A stretch of DNA of 64,000 bases from Cellulomonas sp. Leaf334 (GTDB lineage Bacteria > Actinomycetota > Actinomycetes > Actinomycetales > Cellulomonadaceae): NCBI RefSeq assembly GCF_001424195.1, contig NZ_LMOO01000008.1:1-64000 (forward strand), given 5' to 3'. Position numbers and translations under genes: made by a program. Below the pieces are notes generated by a model that was not told the DNA's origin, did not search any database, and worked only from the letters and a program-made list of their open reading frames with translations. Each line of letters opens with the position of its first letter. Position 1 is the first letter of the stretch. Below are positions 53,419-62,022 of this stretch, in pieces.

Positions 53419-54630
53419 CTAGCTGGTGGTCGCTGCTTCGGCGGCACGTGCGCGGGCGGCCCGGCGGACCGGACCCCAGGTGAACCAGGCGACGCCGAAC
53501 GCGCTCGCGGCGAGCAGGACGTAGCCCAGGCTGTAGTCGCCCACCCGGTCGTAGACGGCTCCCATGACCAGCGGTGGGAAGAAGCCGCCCAGGCCTCCGG
53601 CGGCACCGACGATGCCCGTGACCGCGCCGACCTTGTCCGCGGGCGCGACCTGCGCGACGAGGGCGAACACCGCACCCGACGACGCGCCGAGCGCCGCAGC
53701 CAGACCGAGGAACGCGATCGTCTCCACGGGCACCAGAGGCAGCTCGAGGGCGGCGACCAGGGCGAGGGCCCCCGCAGCCACGAACGCCACCATGAGCACC
53801 GGGACGGGGCCGATCTTGTCGGACAGCGTCCCGCCGACCGGTCGCATCACGACCGCCAGCACGACGAACCCGGCGGTGCGGGCCGCCGCGTCGCTCGCGG
53901 ACAGGTCGTAGGCGTTCACCAGGTACGTGGGCAGGTAGACGCTGAACGCGACGAAACCGCCGAAGCCCAGCGCGTACAGCAGCGAGAGCTGGCCGGTCGC
54001 GGGGATACGGGCCGTCGCCCAGGTCCGCGCCAGGAACGAGCCCTGGGGCGTCGGACGACCCGGCTTGTCCCGCAGCAGCAGGGCCGCGACCACCGCGTAC
54101 ACGGCGAGCACGCACGCGACCAGCACGAACGGCGCCTCGGGCCCGTACGTGTCCGTGATCCACACCGTCGTGAACGCGGAGATCGCCGTCCCGCCCATGC
54201 CGAGCCCGAAGATGCCGAGCGCCGTCCCCCGCCGCTCGGGCGCGAACCACGCGTTCACCGCGGGCACCCCGATCGCGAACGTCGTGCCGCCCAGACCGAG
54301 GAAGAAACCGCCGACGAGCATGGCGGGATAGGTGTCCGCCACGAACCCGATGAACAGCACCGGCAGGATGGTCAGCAGCGTGACGACGGGGAACATCGTC
54401 CGGGCGCCGACCCGGTCCGTGAGCGCCCCGACGGGGATCCGGCCCAGCGACCCGACGATCACCGGCACCGCGACCAGGACGGACTGCTGGACCCCGGTCA
54501 GGTCGAGCGCCTTCCCGTACGACCCACCCAGCGGGCTGATGAGCGCCCATGCCCAGAAGTTGACCAGGAACCCGATCGTCGAGACGACGAGCACCCGCAC
54601 CGCGGTCCTGCCCTCGGCCTGCTCCACCAT
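53419..54630 (-). CDS. narK: Nitrate/nitrite MFS transporter
   Basis: 403 residues, 12 membrane helices, nitrate/nitrite porter family. Signature regions are GRIPVGALTDRVGARTMF after helix 2 with the first nitrate-binding Arg nearby, GGTTFAIGVPAVNAWF (NNP motif 1 position) and GAVTGIVGAAGGLGGFFPP (motif 2). It imports nitrate for the cytoplasmic enzyme encoded downstream and may export nitrite. First gene of the nar operon, with GGGGGGTCTC before the ATG. Confidence 0.93.
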   Translation of the reverse strand: MVEQAEGRTAVRVLVVSTIGFLVNFWAWALISPLGGSYGKALDLTGVQQSVLVAVPVIVGSLGRIPVGALTDRVGARTMFPVVTLLTILPVLFIGFVADTYPAMLVGGFFLGLGGTTFAIGVPAVNAWFAPERRGTALGIFGLGMGGTAISAFTTVWITDTYGPEAPFVLVACVLAVYAVVAALLLRDKPGRPTPQGSFLARTWATARIPATGQLSLLYALGFGGFVAFSVYLPTYLVNAYDLSASDAAARTAGFVVLAVVMRPVGGTLSDKIGPVPVLMVAFVAAGALALVAALELPLVPVETIAFLGLAAALGASSGAVFALVAQVAPADKVGAVTGIVGAAGGLGGFFPPLVMGAVYDRVGDYSLGYVLLAASAFGVAWFTWGPVRRAARARAAEAATTS

Positions 54631-54666
54631 GAGACCCCCCGAGCTCGTCCGGCGTCGTCGCGCGGA

Positions 54667-54692
54667 CCTGGTGTCTTTCGGAAGTTACCAGG
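54667..54692. promoter_or_regulatory. Inverted repeat CCTGGT-N14-ACCAGG upstream of narK
   Basis: Six-base arms around 14 bases, 37 bases before the narK ATG and also upstream of the divergent rhomboid-like gene. It could bind a regulator of nitrate respiration. It does not match an FNR-type site (TTGAT-N4-ATCAA). Confidence 0.35.
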
Positions 54693-54777
54693 CACGCCCG
54701 GAACGCGCCCCGGGACCTTCGACCCTGATCGGGCGTGACCGACGTCGCGCGCTCGGCACGCCGGTACCGTGACCGGC

Positions 54778-55467
54778 ATGACGGTCGCGCGCTCCGCGCC
54801 GGGACGGCGAGCCCCGGCTGACGTCGTCCGCGCGGTGCTCCGCGACGTCGGCCGGACCGTCGCGCACGCCGACCTGGCCATCGCCTACTGCGCGACCGTC
54901 ACCGTCGTGACGCTCGTGGTGATGCTCCAGCCCGAGGAGCGCACCGCCGAGATCCTGGCCCGCGTCAGCGGCAACCTCGACAACCTGCGCGCCGAGCCGA
55001 TCCTGTCGATGCTGGGCAGCGCGTTCGTCGTGGAGAGCATCTGGGGTCTCGCGCTCGTCGTGCAGCTGCTGGTGGTGCTGGCATACCTGCAGCGGTTCGT
55101 CGGGCGGCTCGCGTCGCTCGTCGTCGGGCTCGCCGGTCACGTCGGCGCCGGCCTCGTGGTCGCCGCCGGGCTGGCCACCGGCATCTTCCACGGGTTCGTC
55201 GACGAGAGCGTCGCGGCCACCACCGACGTCGGCGTCAGCTATGTCATGGCCGCGGCGATGGGTTTCCTCGTGCTGGCCGTCCCGTCCCGCTGGCGCTGGT
55301 GGTACCTGGGCGCGACGGCGGCCTACTGGCTGGTGCCCGGCGCGATCACCCGGACGTTCACCGACGCCGGCCACGCGAGCGCGTTGGCGATCGGGCTCCT
55401 GCTCGCACTCGTCGCCGCCCGGGTGCTCGCGGCGGAGCACCGGGCGCGCGACGAGACACCTGACTAG
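54778..55467 (+). CDS. Rhomboid-like polytopic membrane protein without catalytic motif
   Basis: 229 residues, about six membrane helices. The arrangement of HVGAGLVVAAGLATG after helix 3 and the C-terminal GHASALAIGLLLALV recall the rhomboid fold, but the catalytic GxSG serine is absent, so it is at best a pseudoprotease. Function unknown. TACCGT seven bases before ATG 54778 suggests a leaderless start; an in-frame GTG nine bases earlier is the alternative. Convergent with the FHA gene, overlapping it by four bases. Confidence 0.7.
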   Translation: MTVARSAPGRRAPADVVRAVLRDVGRTVAHADLAIAYCATVTVVTLVVMLQPEERTAEILARVSGNLDNLRAEPILSMLGSAFVVESIWGLALVVQLLVVLAYLQRFVGRLASLVVGLAGHVGAGLVVAAGLATGIFHGFVDESVAATTDVGVSYVMAAAMGFLVLAVPSRWRWWYLGATAAYWLVPGAITRTFTDAGHASALAIGLLLALVAARVLAAEHRARDETPD

Positions 55468-56276
55468 ACCTCGCCCGGCAGCGCCGTCCGGATCACGATG
55501 CGCGTCCACGCCCCGAGGTAGAGCCGGTCGCCGTCCTCGAGCTCGCGGCGCTGACCGGCCGGGATCGGGGTGGTCGGCAGCGGGTCGCCCGCACGGCTCA
55601 CGTACGTGCCGTTGGCGGACTGCAGGTCCTCCACCCACCAGCGCTGACCGTCGGTGTTGAGCTGGCAGTGCCGGCGGGACACGCCCGAGTCCGTCCCGCA
55701 GTCGACCGCGGGGTGGATGTTGCGCGACGCCGACGGCCGGCCGACGAGCACGCTGCGCTCCCGCAGGGGCACCAGGCCGGGCAGGCCGGCCGACGGCATC
55801 GGGTCCTCGGCCTTCTGCACCGCGTACCAGTCGGGGTCGACCCAGATCTCGGCGACCCAGGAGTCCTCGCCGTCGGGCGCGGGGGTCGGGAGGGCGGCGC
55901 TGCCGGAGCCGGGGTCGGACGCTCCGGAGCCCGACTCCGGAGCGGGCGTGGCAACAGGCACGGGTGCCGAGAGCGGCGCAGGTTCCGTGCCGCTCGCAGG
56001 CGGCGTGGTCGGCGCGGGCCGGGCGATCGGCGCCGGCGGGGCGACCGGGGCCGGGGCGGTGCCCGTCGTGAAGTCGTAGCCGCACACCTCGCAGAACAGG
56101 GCGAGCGACGAGGCGGGTGCCCCGCAGTGCGGGCAGGTCGTCGCGGTGCCCGCCGACGACGAGGCTGCGGGTGCGGGTGCCGCGACGGCGACGGCCGCCT
56201 CGATGGGTGAGCCGCAGACGTCGCAGTAGTCGGTCGAGGTGGAGAGGTGTCCGTTGGGGCAGGTGACGGTGCTCAC
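55464..56276 (-). CDS. Zinc-ribbon and FHA-domain protein
   Basis: 270 residues. Two N-terminal zinc ribbons (CPNGH with CDVCG, and CPHCG with CEVCG), a long Pro/Ala linker (about 72-130), and a C-terminal FHA domain: SVLVGRPSASRNIHPAVD, the phosphothreonine-binding SGVSRRHCQL and SANGTYV. FHA domains bind phosphothreonine, so it is a natural reader of PknG phosphorylation. It lacks the ETTS-type N-terminal motif of mycobacterial GarA, so it is not a simple GarA equivalent. GTG overlaps the VWA stop by four bases. Last gene of the operon. Confidence 0.9.
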   Translation of the reverse strand: MSTVTCPNGHLSTSTDYCDVCGSPIEAAVAVAAPAPAASSSAGTATTCPHCGAPASSLALFCEVCGYDFTTGTAPAPVAPPAPIARPAPTTPPASGTEPAPLSAPVPVATPAPESGSGASDPGSGSAALPTPAPDGEDSWVAEIWVDPDWYAVQKAEDPMPSAGLPGLVPLRERSVLVGRPSASRNIHPAVDCGTDSGVSRRHCQLNTDGQRWWVEDLQSANGTYVSRAGDPLPTTPIPAGQRRELEDGDRLYLGAWTRIVIRTALPGEV

Positions 56277-57550
56277 CGGCGGACCCGGGTGGTCTTCGTC
56301 GAGGCCGTGTCGAGCGCCATCTCGTCGAGCTTGTCGGTGTTGCGCTTGAGCCGCACGGTGCCCTGCTCCTCGTCGTCGATCTCGACCACGCGCCGCAGCC
56401 GGGAGGTGGCCTCCTCGTTGCCGGTTTCCGCGGCGAGCTGCACCGCGCGGCCCAGCTTCACGGTCGCCGTGGCCTCGTCGCCGGACGCCTTCGCGGCCAG
56501 CCCTTCCTGGATGACCGACGCCAGCTCGGCCTGGCCCGTGTAGTGCGCGACCTCGGGGTTGATGCGGGCGGTCAGCGAGCTGTCGTCGGACCAGCGGGCC
56601 TTGACCAGCCCGGAGGCGAGCACGTCTCCCCCGACGGCGATCTGCACGCGTGCCGCGAGCTGCTCCGAGCCGACGGGCTTCGACGCCACCCGGACGGCCA
56701 CGTGGTAGTCGCGGGTCTCGTCGCCCCACGCCCCCGTCGGGTAGGCGCCGGTCAGGGCGTTCACCTCGGTGCGCCGCGCCGTCAGGTCCTCGACGGTCGG
56801 GGCGACCCGGCGCACGAACAGCACCTGCGCACCCTGCGGCGCCCAGACGCGCAGCTCGGCGTCGGCGACACCCTTCGACATGGACTCGTTCACCAGCGCC
56901 TTGAAGTCCGCCGCGATGTCCGCCGGGTTGCGGATCAGGTCGACGGTGCCCAGCAGCGCGGTGGCGATCTCGCGCAGCTCGGCGACCTCCCAGCTGGAGC
57001 CCACGCCGCGGGCGTCGCACTGGAAGTGCCCGGTCACGTCGTAGATCGCGCTCGACAGCTCGGCGCGCGGCTCCGACTCGTTGCGGCCGTCGGTGAGCAG
57101 GATCGCGTGCTTCTGGGCCACCTGCGGCACCTCGGCGAAGATCGCGTCGGCCAGCCGCAGCCACGTGCTCATCGCGGTGCCGCCGGACGGGCGCATGTAC
57201 GAGATGGCGCGCTTGGCCTCCTCGCGCGCCCCCGGCTCCATCTGCACGATCGCGACGGGCGCGTTCGGGTACGGGAAGGCCCGGTTGGCGACGTGGCTGC
57301 CGCCGATGATCGAGAACCACGTCCCGTCCGCGATCTGGTCGACCGCCACCTGCGCCGCGTACTTGGCCGCGTCGATGTTCGGGCCGCTCATCGACCCGGA
57401 CGTGTCGATGATGACGATCTCCGCGACACCCCCGCCGCTGGACGCCGCGGAACCCGCGCCCGAGCTCGTCACGGTGACGATCGCGTGCACGTCCGTGGCT
57501 CCGTCGGAGAGGAACTCGTTCTGGAACACCTCGGTACGGAAGTCGGCCAC
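56273..57550 (-). CDS. VWA-domain protein
   Basis: 425 residues, cytoplasmic (no signal or membrane helix). The von Willebrand A domain (about 42-215) keeps the MIDAS metal site: DTSGSMS, the Thr in PSGGTAMSTW, and the Asp in AILLTDGRNE. A beta-sandwich region and a helical C-terminus follow, with Thr-rich ends (TASTKTTRVRR) that could be phosphorylated. Its partner is unknown; context places it with the kinase, phosphatase and FHA protein. GAGGAG about nine bases before the GTG sets the start, 13 bases after the PP2C stop. Confidence 0.88.
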   Translation of the reverse strand: MADFRTEVFQNEFLSDGATDVHAIVTVTSSGAGSAASSGGGVAEIVIIDTSGSMSGPNIDAAKYAAQVAVDQIADGTWFSIIGGSHVANRAFPYPNAPVAIVQMEPGAREEAKRAISYMRPSGGTAMSTWLRLADAIFAEVPQVAQKHAILLTDGRNESEPRAELSSAIYDVTGHFQCDARGVGSSWEVAELREIATALLGTVDLIRNPADIAADFKALVNESMSKGVADAELRVWAPQGAQVLFVRRVAPTVEDLTARRTEVNALTGAYPTGAWGDETRDYHVAVRVASKPVGSEQLAARVQIAVGGDVLASGLVKARWSDDSSLTARINPEVAHYTGQAELASVIQEGLAAKASGDEATATVKLGRAVQLAAETGNEEATSRLRRVVEIDDEEQGTVRLKRNTDKLDEMALDTASTKTTRVRR

Positions 57551-57563
57551 TGTGGCTCCTCGA

Positions 57564-58625
57564 TCAGCGTGCGGGCTGTGCCGCGTCGGCGGTGTCGGCC
57601 GGTACGGCCTCGTCGGTGTGGACAGTATCGACGGGTGCTGCGACGCGGGCCAGCGCCGCGGTGATGTTGTCGTGCCCGCCCTGCTCGTTGGCCCAGCGGA
57701 CCAGCTCGGCGGCGACGACGTCGGGAGCGGTGCCCACCTGCGCGACCGTGCGCTGGACCAGCGCGGCCACGTCGGTCGCCTCGGAGCAGTAGTTCCACAG
57801 GCCGTCCGAGCAGGCGAGCACCCAGCCGGCTCCACGCGCGCGCGTGGTGCCGGTGCCGGGGACGACGGTCTCGGCGTCCGGCCCGAGCCACCGCGTGATG
57901 GCATGGCCCTCGCGCGACGCCTCCGCCTTGGCCCGGGGCACGCCGCGCGCGATCATCTCGTTCGCCGCGGAGTCGTCGACGCTGACCTGGTGCGCGGCGC
58001 CCTCGTCGGGGAGCCAGTACACCCGGGAGTCCCCGAGCCAGCCGGCGACGACCGTCGGGCCGTCCACGACCGCGGCGACGAACGTGCACGACGGCGGCTC
58101 GGCACGCTCGGCCGTGTCCCCGACGGCGTCGGCGATGGCCTGGTCGGCCGCAGCCGCGGCGGTGACCAGGAGCGCCGACCACGCACCGACGGTGCTGCCC
58201 GCCTGGCCCGTGGCCAGCACGTCCCGCGCGGCGCGGGCCGCGGTGAGGCTCGCGATGTCGGAGTCCGGGACGTTCGACACCCCGTCGCAGACCACGAGGA
58301 CGGCGGTCGTCCCGCTGAGCGCCAGCGCCATCGCGTCCTCGTTGCGGCTCTTGCGCCGCCCGCGGTCGCTGACCCCGCCCACCAGCGCGGACGGGAGCTC
58401 GCTCCAGTGGTCACGCTCGCTCACGGCCTTCTCGCCGCAGCTCTCGCAGTAGCCGTCGTCCGCGATCGTGCCGCCGCACGCCCGGCAGACCGGGGGTGTC
58501 GCAGGCTCGTCCGGCACGACGACGGCCGCCGGTGCGGGTGCGGTCGTCGCCTCGAGACGTGCGCCGCAGTGCTCGCAGAACGTCGAGCCGTCCTCGGCGA
58601 TCGTGCCGCAGGCCGCGCAGGTCAC
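57564..58625 (-). CDS. PP2C-type serine/threonine phosphatase with N-terminal zinc ribbons
   Basis: 353 residues. N-terminal cysteine pairs CAACG/CEHCG and CRACG/CESCG form two zinc ribbons (about residues 3-65). The PPM phosphatase domain follows with all metal motifs: SDRGRRKSRNEDAM, VVCDGVSN, GDSRVYW, ACSDGLWNY and GGHDNITA. It should reverse phosphorylation by the adjacent PknG. The GTG at 58625 overlaps the pknG stop by four bases. Confidence 0.92.
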   Translation of the reverse strand: MTCAACGTIAEDGSTFCEHCGARLEATTAPAPAAVVVPDEPATPPVCRACGGTIADDGYCESCGEKAVSERDHWSELPSALVGGVSDRGRRKSRNEDAMALALSGTTAVLVVCDGVSNVPDSDIASLTAARAARDVLATGQAGSTVGAWSALLVTAAAAADQAIADAVGDTAERAEPPSCTFVAAVVDGPTVVAGWLGDSRVYWLPDEGAAHQVSVDDSAANEMIARGVPRAKAEASREGHAITRWLGPDAETVVPGTGTTRARGAGWVLACSDGLWNYCSEATDVAALVQRTVAQVGTAPDVVAAELVRWANEQGGHDNITAALARVAAPVDTVHTDEAVPADTADAAQPAR

Positions 58626-60916
58626 CACGTGGTCCACCGACGGACCGTGTTGGCCTGGTCGACCAGGGCGATCCGCTCGTCGTGGCTCTCGTTCAGCACG
58701 GCCGACTCCCGCAGCGCCGCCTCCAGGGCGTCGCGCAGCTCCGGCTCCTGCGCGGGCACGCCGCCGACCTGGACGGTCGTCGACGGGCCCTTGTCCAGCA
58801 CGACCGCGAGCGCCGAGCCGAGCACGTCGACCCGCAGGGCGGCCCGGACACGCGGCTCGATGGACACGGTCTGCACGCTCGCGAGCGCGTCGGACAGCGA
58901 CGTGAGGTCGCCGCTCGACGTGGCCAGGATCTGCGCCCGCATCATGCGGGCGTCCACGTAGGAGCTGCGCGTGGCGGTCACCAGGTCGAGCGCCGCGAGC
59001 GCACCGCGCAGGTCGCCCCGCGCGCGGCGGATGCGGGCGAGCCCGAACGCGGCCGGGGCCGTGTAGTTGGCGTCGGAGCGCGCGCAGATGATGTAGAGCG
59101 ACTCCGCGATGTCCGGCTCGCCGCTCAGCTCGCACGCGGTGGCCAGCGCGAGCTTCGGCGCCAGCTCGCCGGGCACCTGGCCGTAGACGGCGTTGAACGA
59201 CGCGCGCGCCGCGACCGGGTCGTCGGTGCTCAGCTGCGCGAGCCCGCCGAGCCAGGCCGCCCGCCACTCCCACGGGTCGTCCTCGAGGATCTGCGCGATC
59301 GTCCGGTCGACCATGTCCTGCTGACCGGCCTCGATCGCCGAGGTGGTCCGGCGCAGGCGCACCTCGACGGTCTCCTGGGGCGCGTCGGCCAGCGCCGCGA
59401 TGCGCTGCACCGGGTCGCTCACGTTGACCCCCGCCAGCCAGCTCGCCGCCGGGTCGCTCGCGTCGACCTTGAGCGCGGGCAGCTGGTCCCAGGCCAGCGG
59501 GTGGCCGGCCTCGTCGGACGTCGGCGCCTCGAACAGGACCGACGCGGCCGAGTGCAGCGCGGGGCTGCCCGGTCCGCGGTCGGTGGCGACGACCTCGCGC
59601 AGCACGCCGAGGACCTGGGCGCGCAGCTCGTCGACCGTGGCGAACCGGTCCGACGGGTCGAGCGCGCACGCCTTGGCGAGCAGCCGGTAGAACGAGTCGT
59701 ACGTCTGGAACACCGGGGTGTCCGCGACGGCCGGCAGCGACGCCACGTAGGTGCTCGTGTTGCCGCGGAAGTCGAGCACCAGCGTCGCCAGGGTGCGACC
59801 GATCGTGTAGATGTCGGACGCCACGGACGGCCCGACCTCGGCGACCTCGGGCGCCTGGTAGCCGACCGTGCCGAAGATCGCGGAGTCCAGGTCGTCGATC
59901 CGGCGCACGCCGCCGAGGTCGATGAGCTTGACGGCGTCGCCCTGCTGGATCACGTTGTCCGGCTTGAAGTCGCAGAACAGCAGCCCGACGTCGTGCAGGT
60001 ACGCGAACGCGGGCAGGATCTCCAGCACGAACGCGAGCGCCTGGTCCACCGGCAGCGGCGTGTTCACCCCGGCGGCGGCGTCGCGACGGTCCTGCAGGAT
60101 CTGCTTGAGCGAGCGCCCGCCGACGAACTCCATGACGGTGTAGCCGGCGCCCTCGTGCATGGCGAAGTTGTAGATCTCCACGATCAGCGGGTGCTCGACC
60201 TCGGCCAGGAACTGCCGCTCGGAGATCGCGGCCGCGTACGCGTCCGGGTCCCCGGAGTTCAGCAGGCCCTTGAGCACGACCCAGCGGCCCGAGACGTTGC
60301 GGTCCCGTGCCAGGTAGATCCAGCCGAGGCCACCGTGCGCCAGGCAGCCGACGACCTCGTACTGGCCGCCGACCACGTCGCCCGGGTTCAGCGAGGGCGT
60401 GAAGTCGAAGCGGTTGCCGCACTTCGGGCAGAACCCGGCCGTCCGGCCGGGCACACCGTCGCGCGACCGGCCGACCTCGGCCCCGCACGCCGGGCAGAAG
60501 CGCTTGCGCTCCGGCACCTCGGCGACGGCCATGACGGCCTGCAGCGGGTCCTGCACCGGGGCGGCCGGCACCGTCGTGAGACCGGCGCCCAGGCGCGCGC
60601 CGCGCAGCCGGGTCGAGGACGTGCCGACCCGACGGGTCGGCCGCGAGCCCCCGGTCGCCGCCGTGCGCGCCGACCCGAGCGCGGCCGTCGCCAGCCGGCT
60701 CGAGCTGGTCCGGCCCGTGCGGGTGGACCGTTCCGCGTCGGGATCCGTCGCCCCGGCGGAGCGGTCCGGGCTCGCCTGGGCCACCCCGGTGCCGAGCAGC
60801 GAGGTCGCGGATGCCGGTGCGGCCCCTCCGGCCGTCGCGGCCTGCGGCGAGCCGCAGACGTTGCAGTAGCCGTCCTCGTAGGTACCGGTGCAGCCCGGTT
60901 CGGTGCAGGCGATCAT
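58622..60916 (-). CDS. pknG: Serine/threonine protein kinase PknG
   Basis: 764 residues, soluble. An N-terminal zinc finger (CTEPGC, CNVCG), a disordered Thr/Ser/Arg stretch with autophosphorylation candidates, a rubredoxin-like site (CPACG, CPKCG, about 140-170), a kinase domain and a C-terminal TPR region (from about 480). The kinase has GGLGWIYLARD, the ATP lysine in VVLKG, a catalytic Asp in FCDFKPDNVI in place of the usual HRD, and DLGG for DFG, all as in mycobacterial PknG. In M. tuberculosis it controls 2-oxoglutarate dehydrogenase through GarA. Its ATG overlaps the upstream stop by four bases. Confidence 0.95.
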   Translation of the reverse strand: MIACTEPGCTGTYEDGYCNVCGSPQAATAGGAAPASATSLLGTGVAQASPDRSAGATDPDAERSTRTGRTSSSRLATAALGSARTAATGGSRPTRRVGTSSTRLRGARLGAGLTTVPAAPVQDPLQAVMAVAEVPERKRFCPACGAEVGRSRDGVPGRTAGFCPKCGNRFDFTPSLNPGDVVGGQYEVVGCLAHGGLGWIYLARDRNVSGRWVVLKGLLNSGDPDAYAAAISERQFLAEVEHPLIVEIYNFAMHEGAGYTVMEFVGGRSLKQILQDRRDAAAGVNTPLPVDQALAFVLEILPAFAYLHDVGLLFCDFKPDNVIQQGDAVKLIDLGGVRRIDDLDSAIFGTVGYQAPEVAEVGPSVASDIYTIGRTLATLVLDFRGNTSTYVASLPAVADTPVFQTYDSFYRLLAKACALDPSDRFATVDELRAQVLGVLREVVATDRGPGSPALHSAASVLFEAPTSDEAGHPLAWDQLPALKVDASDPAASWLAGVNVSDPVQRIAALADAPQETVEVRLRRTTSAIEAGQQDMVDRTIAQILEDDPWEWRAAWLGGLAQLSTDDPVAARASFNAVYGQVPGELAPKLALATACELSGEPDIAESLYIICARSDANYTAPAAFGLARIRRARGDLRGALAALDLVTATRSSYVDARMMRAQILATSSGDLTSLSDALASVQTVSIEPRVRAALRVDVLGSALAVVLDKGPSTTVQVGGVPAQEPELRDALEAALRESAVLNESHDERIALVDQANTVRRWTTW

Positions 60917-62022
60917 CGTCGTCCCTCCTGACCCACCGTGGGCAGGTCTCGGGTGAGGTACTCGTACTGCTCCACGAGGAAGCGGGTCAGGGTGATGTCA
61001 CAGGGTGTCCGGGCGACGACCTCACGCGCCTCGTCGTACCCGGAACGGACCGTCGGGGAGGAGCTGCGACCGTTCGCGTCGGCCGCTGCCCGCGCCCCCT
61101 CCAACCGGTAGCGCAGCTCCGCCCGCTCGCGCAGGGGGGCGCTGTAGGCGTCGGCGACGGCGTCGAACGCCCGGCCGACGGCCGCGAGCCGGTCCACGAA
61201 CGCGTCGAGCTCGGTGCGCGTCCCCGGCACCTCGCCCAGGCGGGACACGTCCGGCACCGCGAGCCGGGGCGGGTGCGCGATCTCGCGGCGGCAGCGTTCC
61301 GCCAGCTGGTGCAGCGTCGGCTCCCGCAGCTCCAGCGCCGCCATGGTGGCCCGCGCGTCGGCACGGCCCTTCTCCAGCGTGCGCCGCTGCGACACCTGCA
61401 CGATGAGGTCCCGCTCCGCGAGCGCCGCCCGCGCCTCGAGCTCGGCCAGCGGGCCCGAGATGTCGGCGCCACGGGCCGCCTGCGCGACCAGCTTCTGCTC
61501 GCGTGCCCGCAGCGTCGCGACGAGCTCGCGTGCGGCGGAGTCGACGCCCGCGAGGTCCTCCGCGCGGACCAGCCCCGCACGCAGCCCGCGCAGCCGGGAC
61601 GCCTGGTCGGCCGTGTCCGGGTCGAACGACAGACGCGCCCGGACCTGGGAGATCATCGCGTCGCACAACGTCACGGCCTCGACCAGGGACACCAGCGCCG
61701 CCCCCAGACCGGAGTCCAGACGCCCCCACACGAGCTGCGACATCTTCTCCCGGTCGACCGCGTCCGCCCGGCCCGAGTCCCACACCGCGACCAGCTCGTC
61801 GGTACGCGTGCGGATCGCCTGCCACATGGTCAGCGCGAGCAGCACGTCGTCCGTGTAGCTCTCGGAGGCCGGGGACGCCTGCGCGGCCCCGTCCAGCCGG
61901 TCCAGCTCCGCACGGCGGTGCGCCAGCCACGCCTCCAGCCCGCTGAGGTACCGCAGGAGCTGCGGTGCGGGGATCGGCTCACCGAGCCTGCCGGGCGCCT
62001 CAGGCGCGTCGGGTCCGCTCAC
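60913..62022 (-). CDS. Helical coiled-coil protein between glnH and pknG
   Basis: 369 residues, almost entirely helical, no membrane segment. Heptad-like stretches include REQKLVAQAARGADISGPL and ARAALAERDLIVQVSQRRT (about 195-240), with Glu/Arg-rich helices throughout. No enzymatic motif. Four-base overlaps bind it to glnH (GTGA) and pknG (ATGA), so it is made in step with both. It could couple the membrane sensor to the kinase; this is inferred from position. The M. tuberculosis pknG-glnH-glnX locus, as I know it, lacks such a gene. Confidence 0.8.
   Translation of the reverse strand: MSGPDAPEAPGRLGEPIPAPQLLRYLSGLEAWLAHRRAELDRLDGAAQASPASESYTDDVLLALTMWQAIRTRTDELVAVWDSGRADAVDREKMSQLVWGRLDSGLGAALVSLVEAVTLCDAMISQVRARLSFDPDTADQASRLRGLRAGLVRAEDLAGVDSAARELVATLRAREQKLVAQAARGADISGPLAELEARAALAERDLIVQVSQRRTLEKGRADARATMAALELREPTLHQLAERCRREIAHPPRLAVPDVSRLGEVPGTRTELDAFVDRLAAVGRAFDAVADAYSAPLRERAELRYRLEGARAAADANGRSSSPTVRSGYDEAREVVARTPCDITLTRFLVEQYEYLTRDLPTVGQEGRR

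Noticed and set aside
54778..55467. Active rhomboid protease
   Set aside because: No GxSG serine motif is present in the helices, so only a rhomboid-like fold is suggested.
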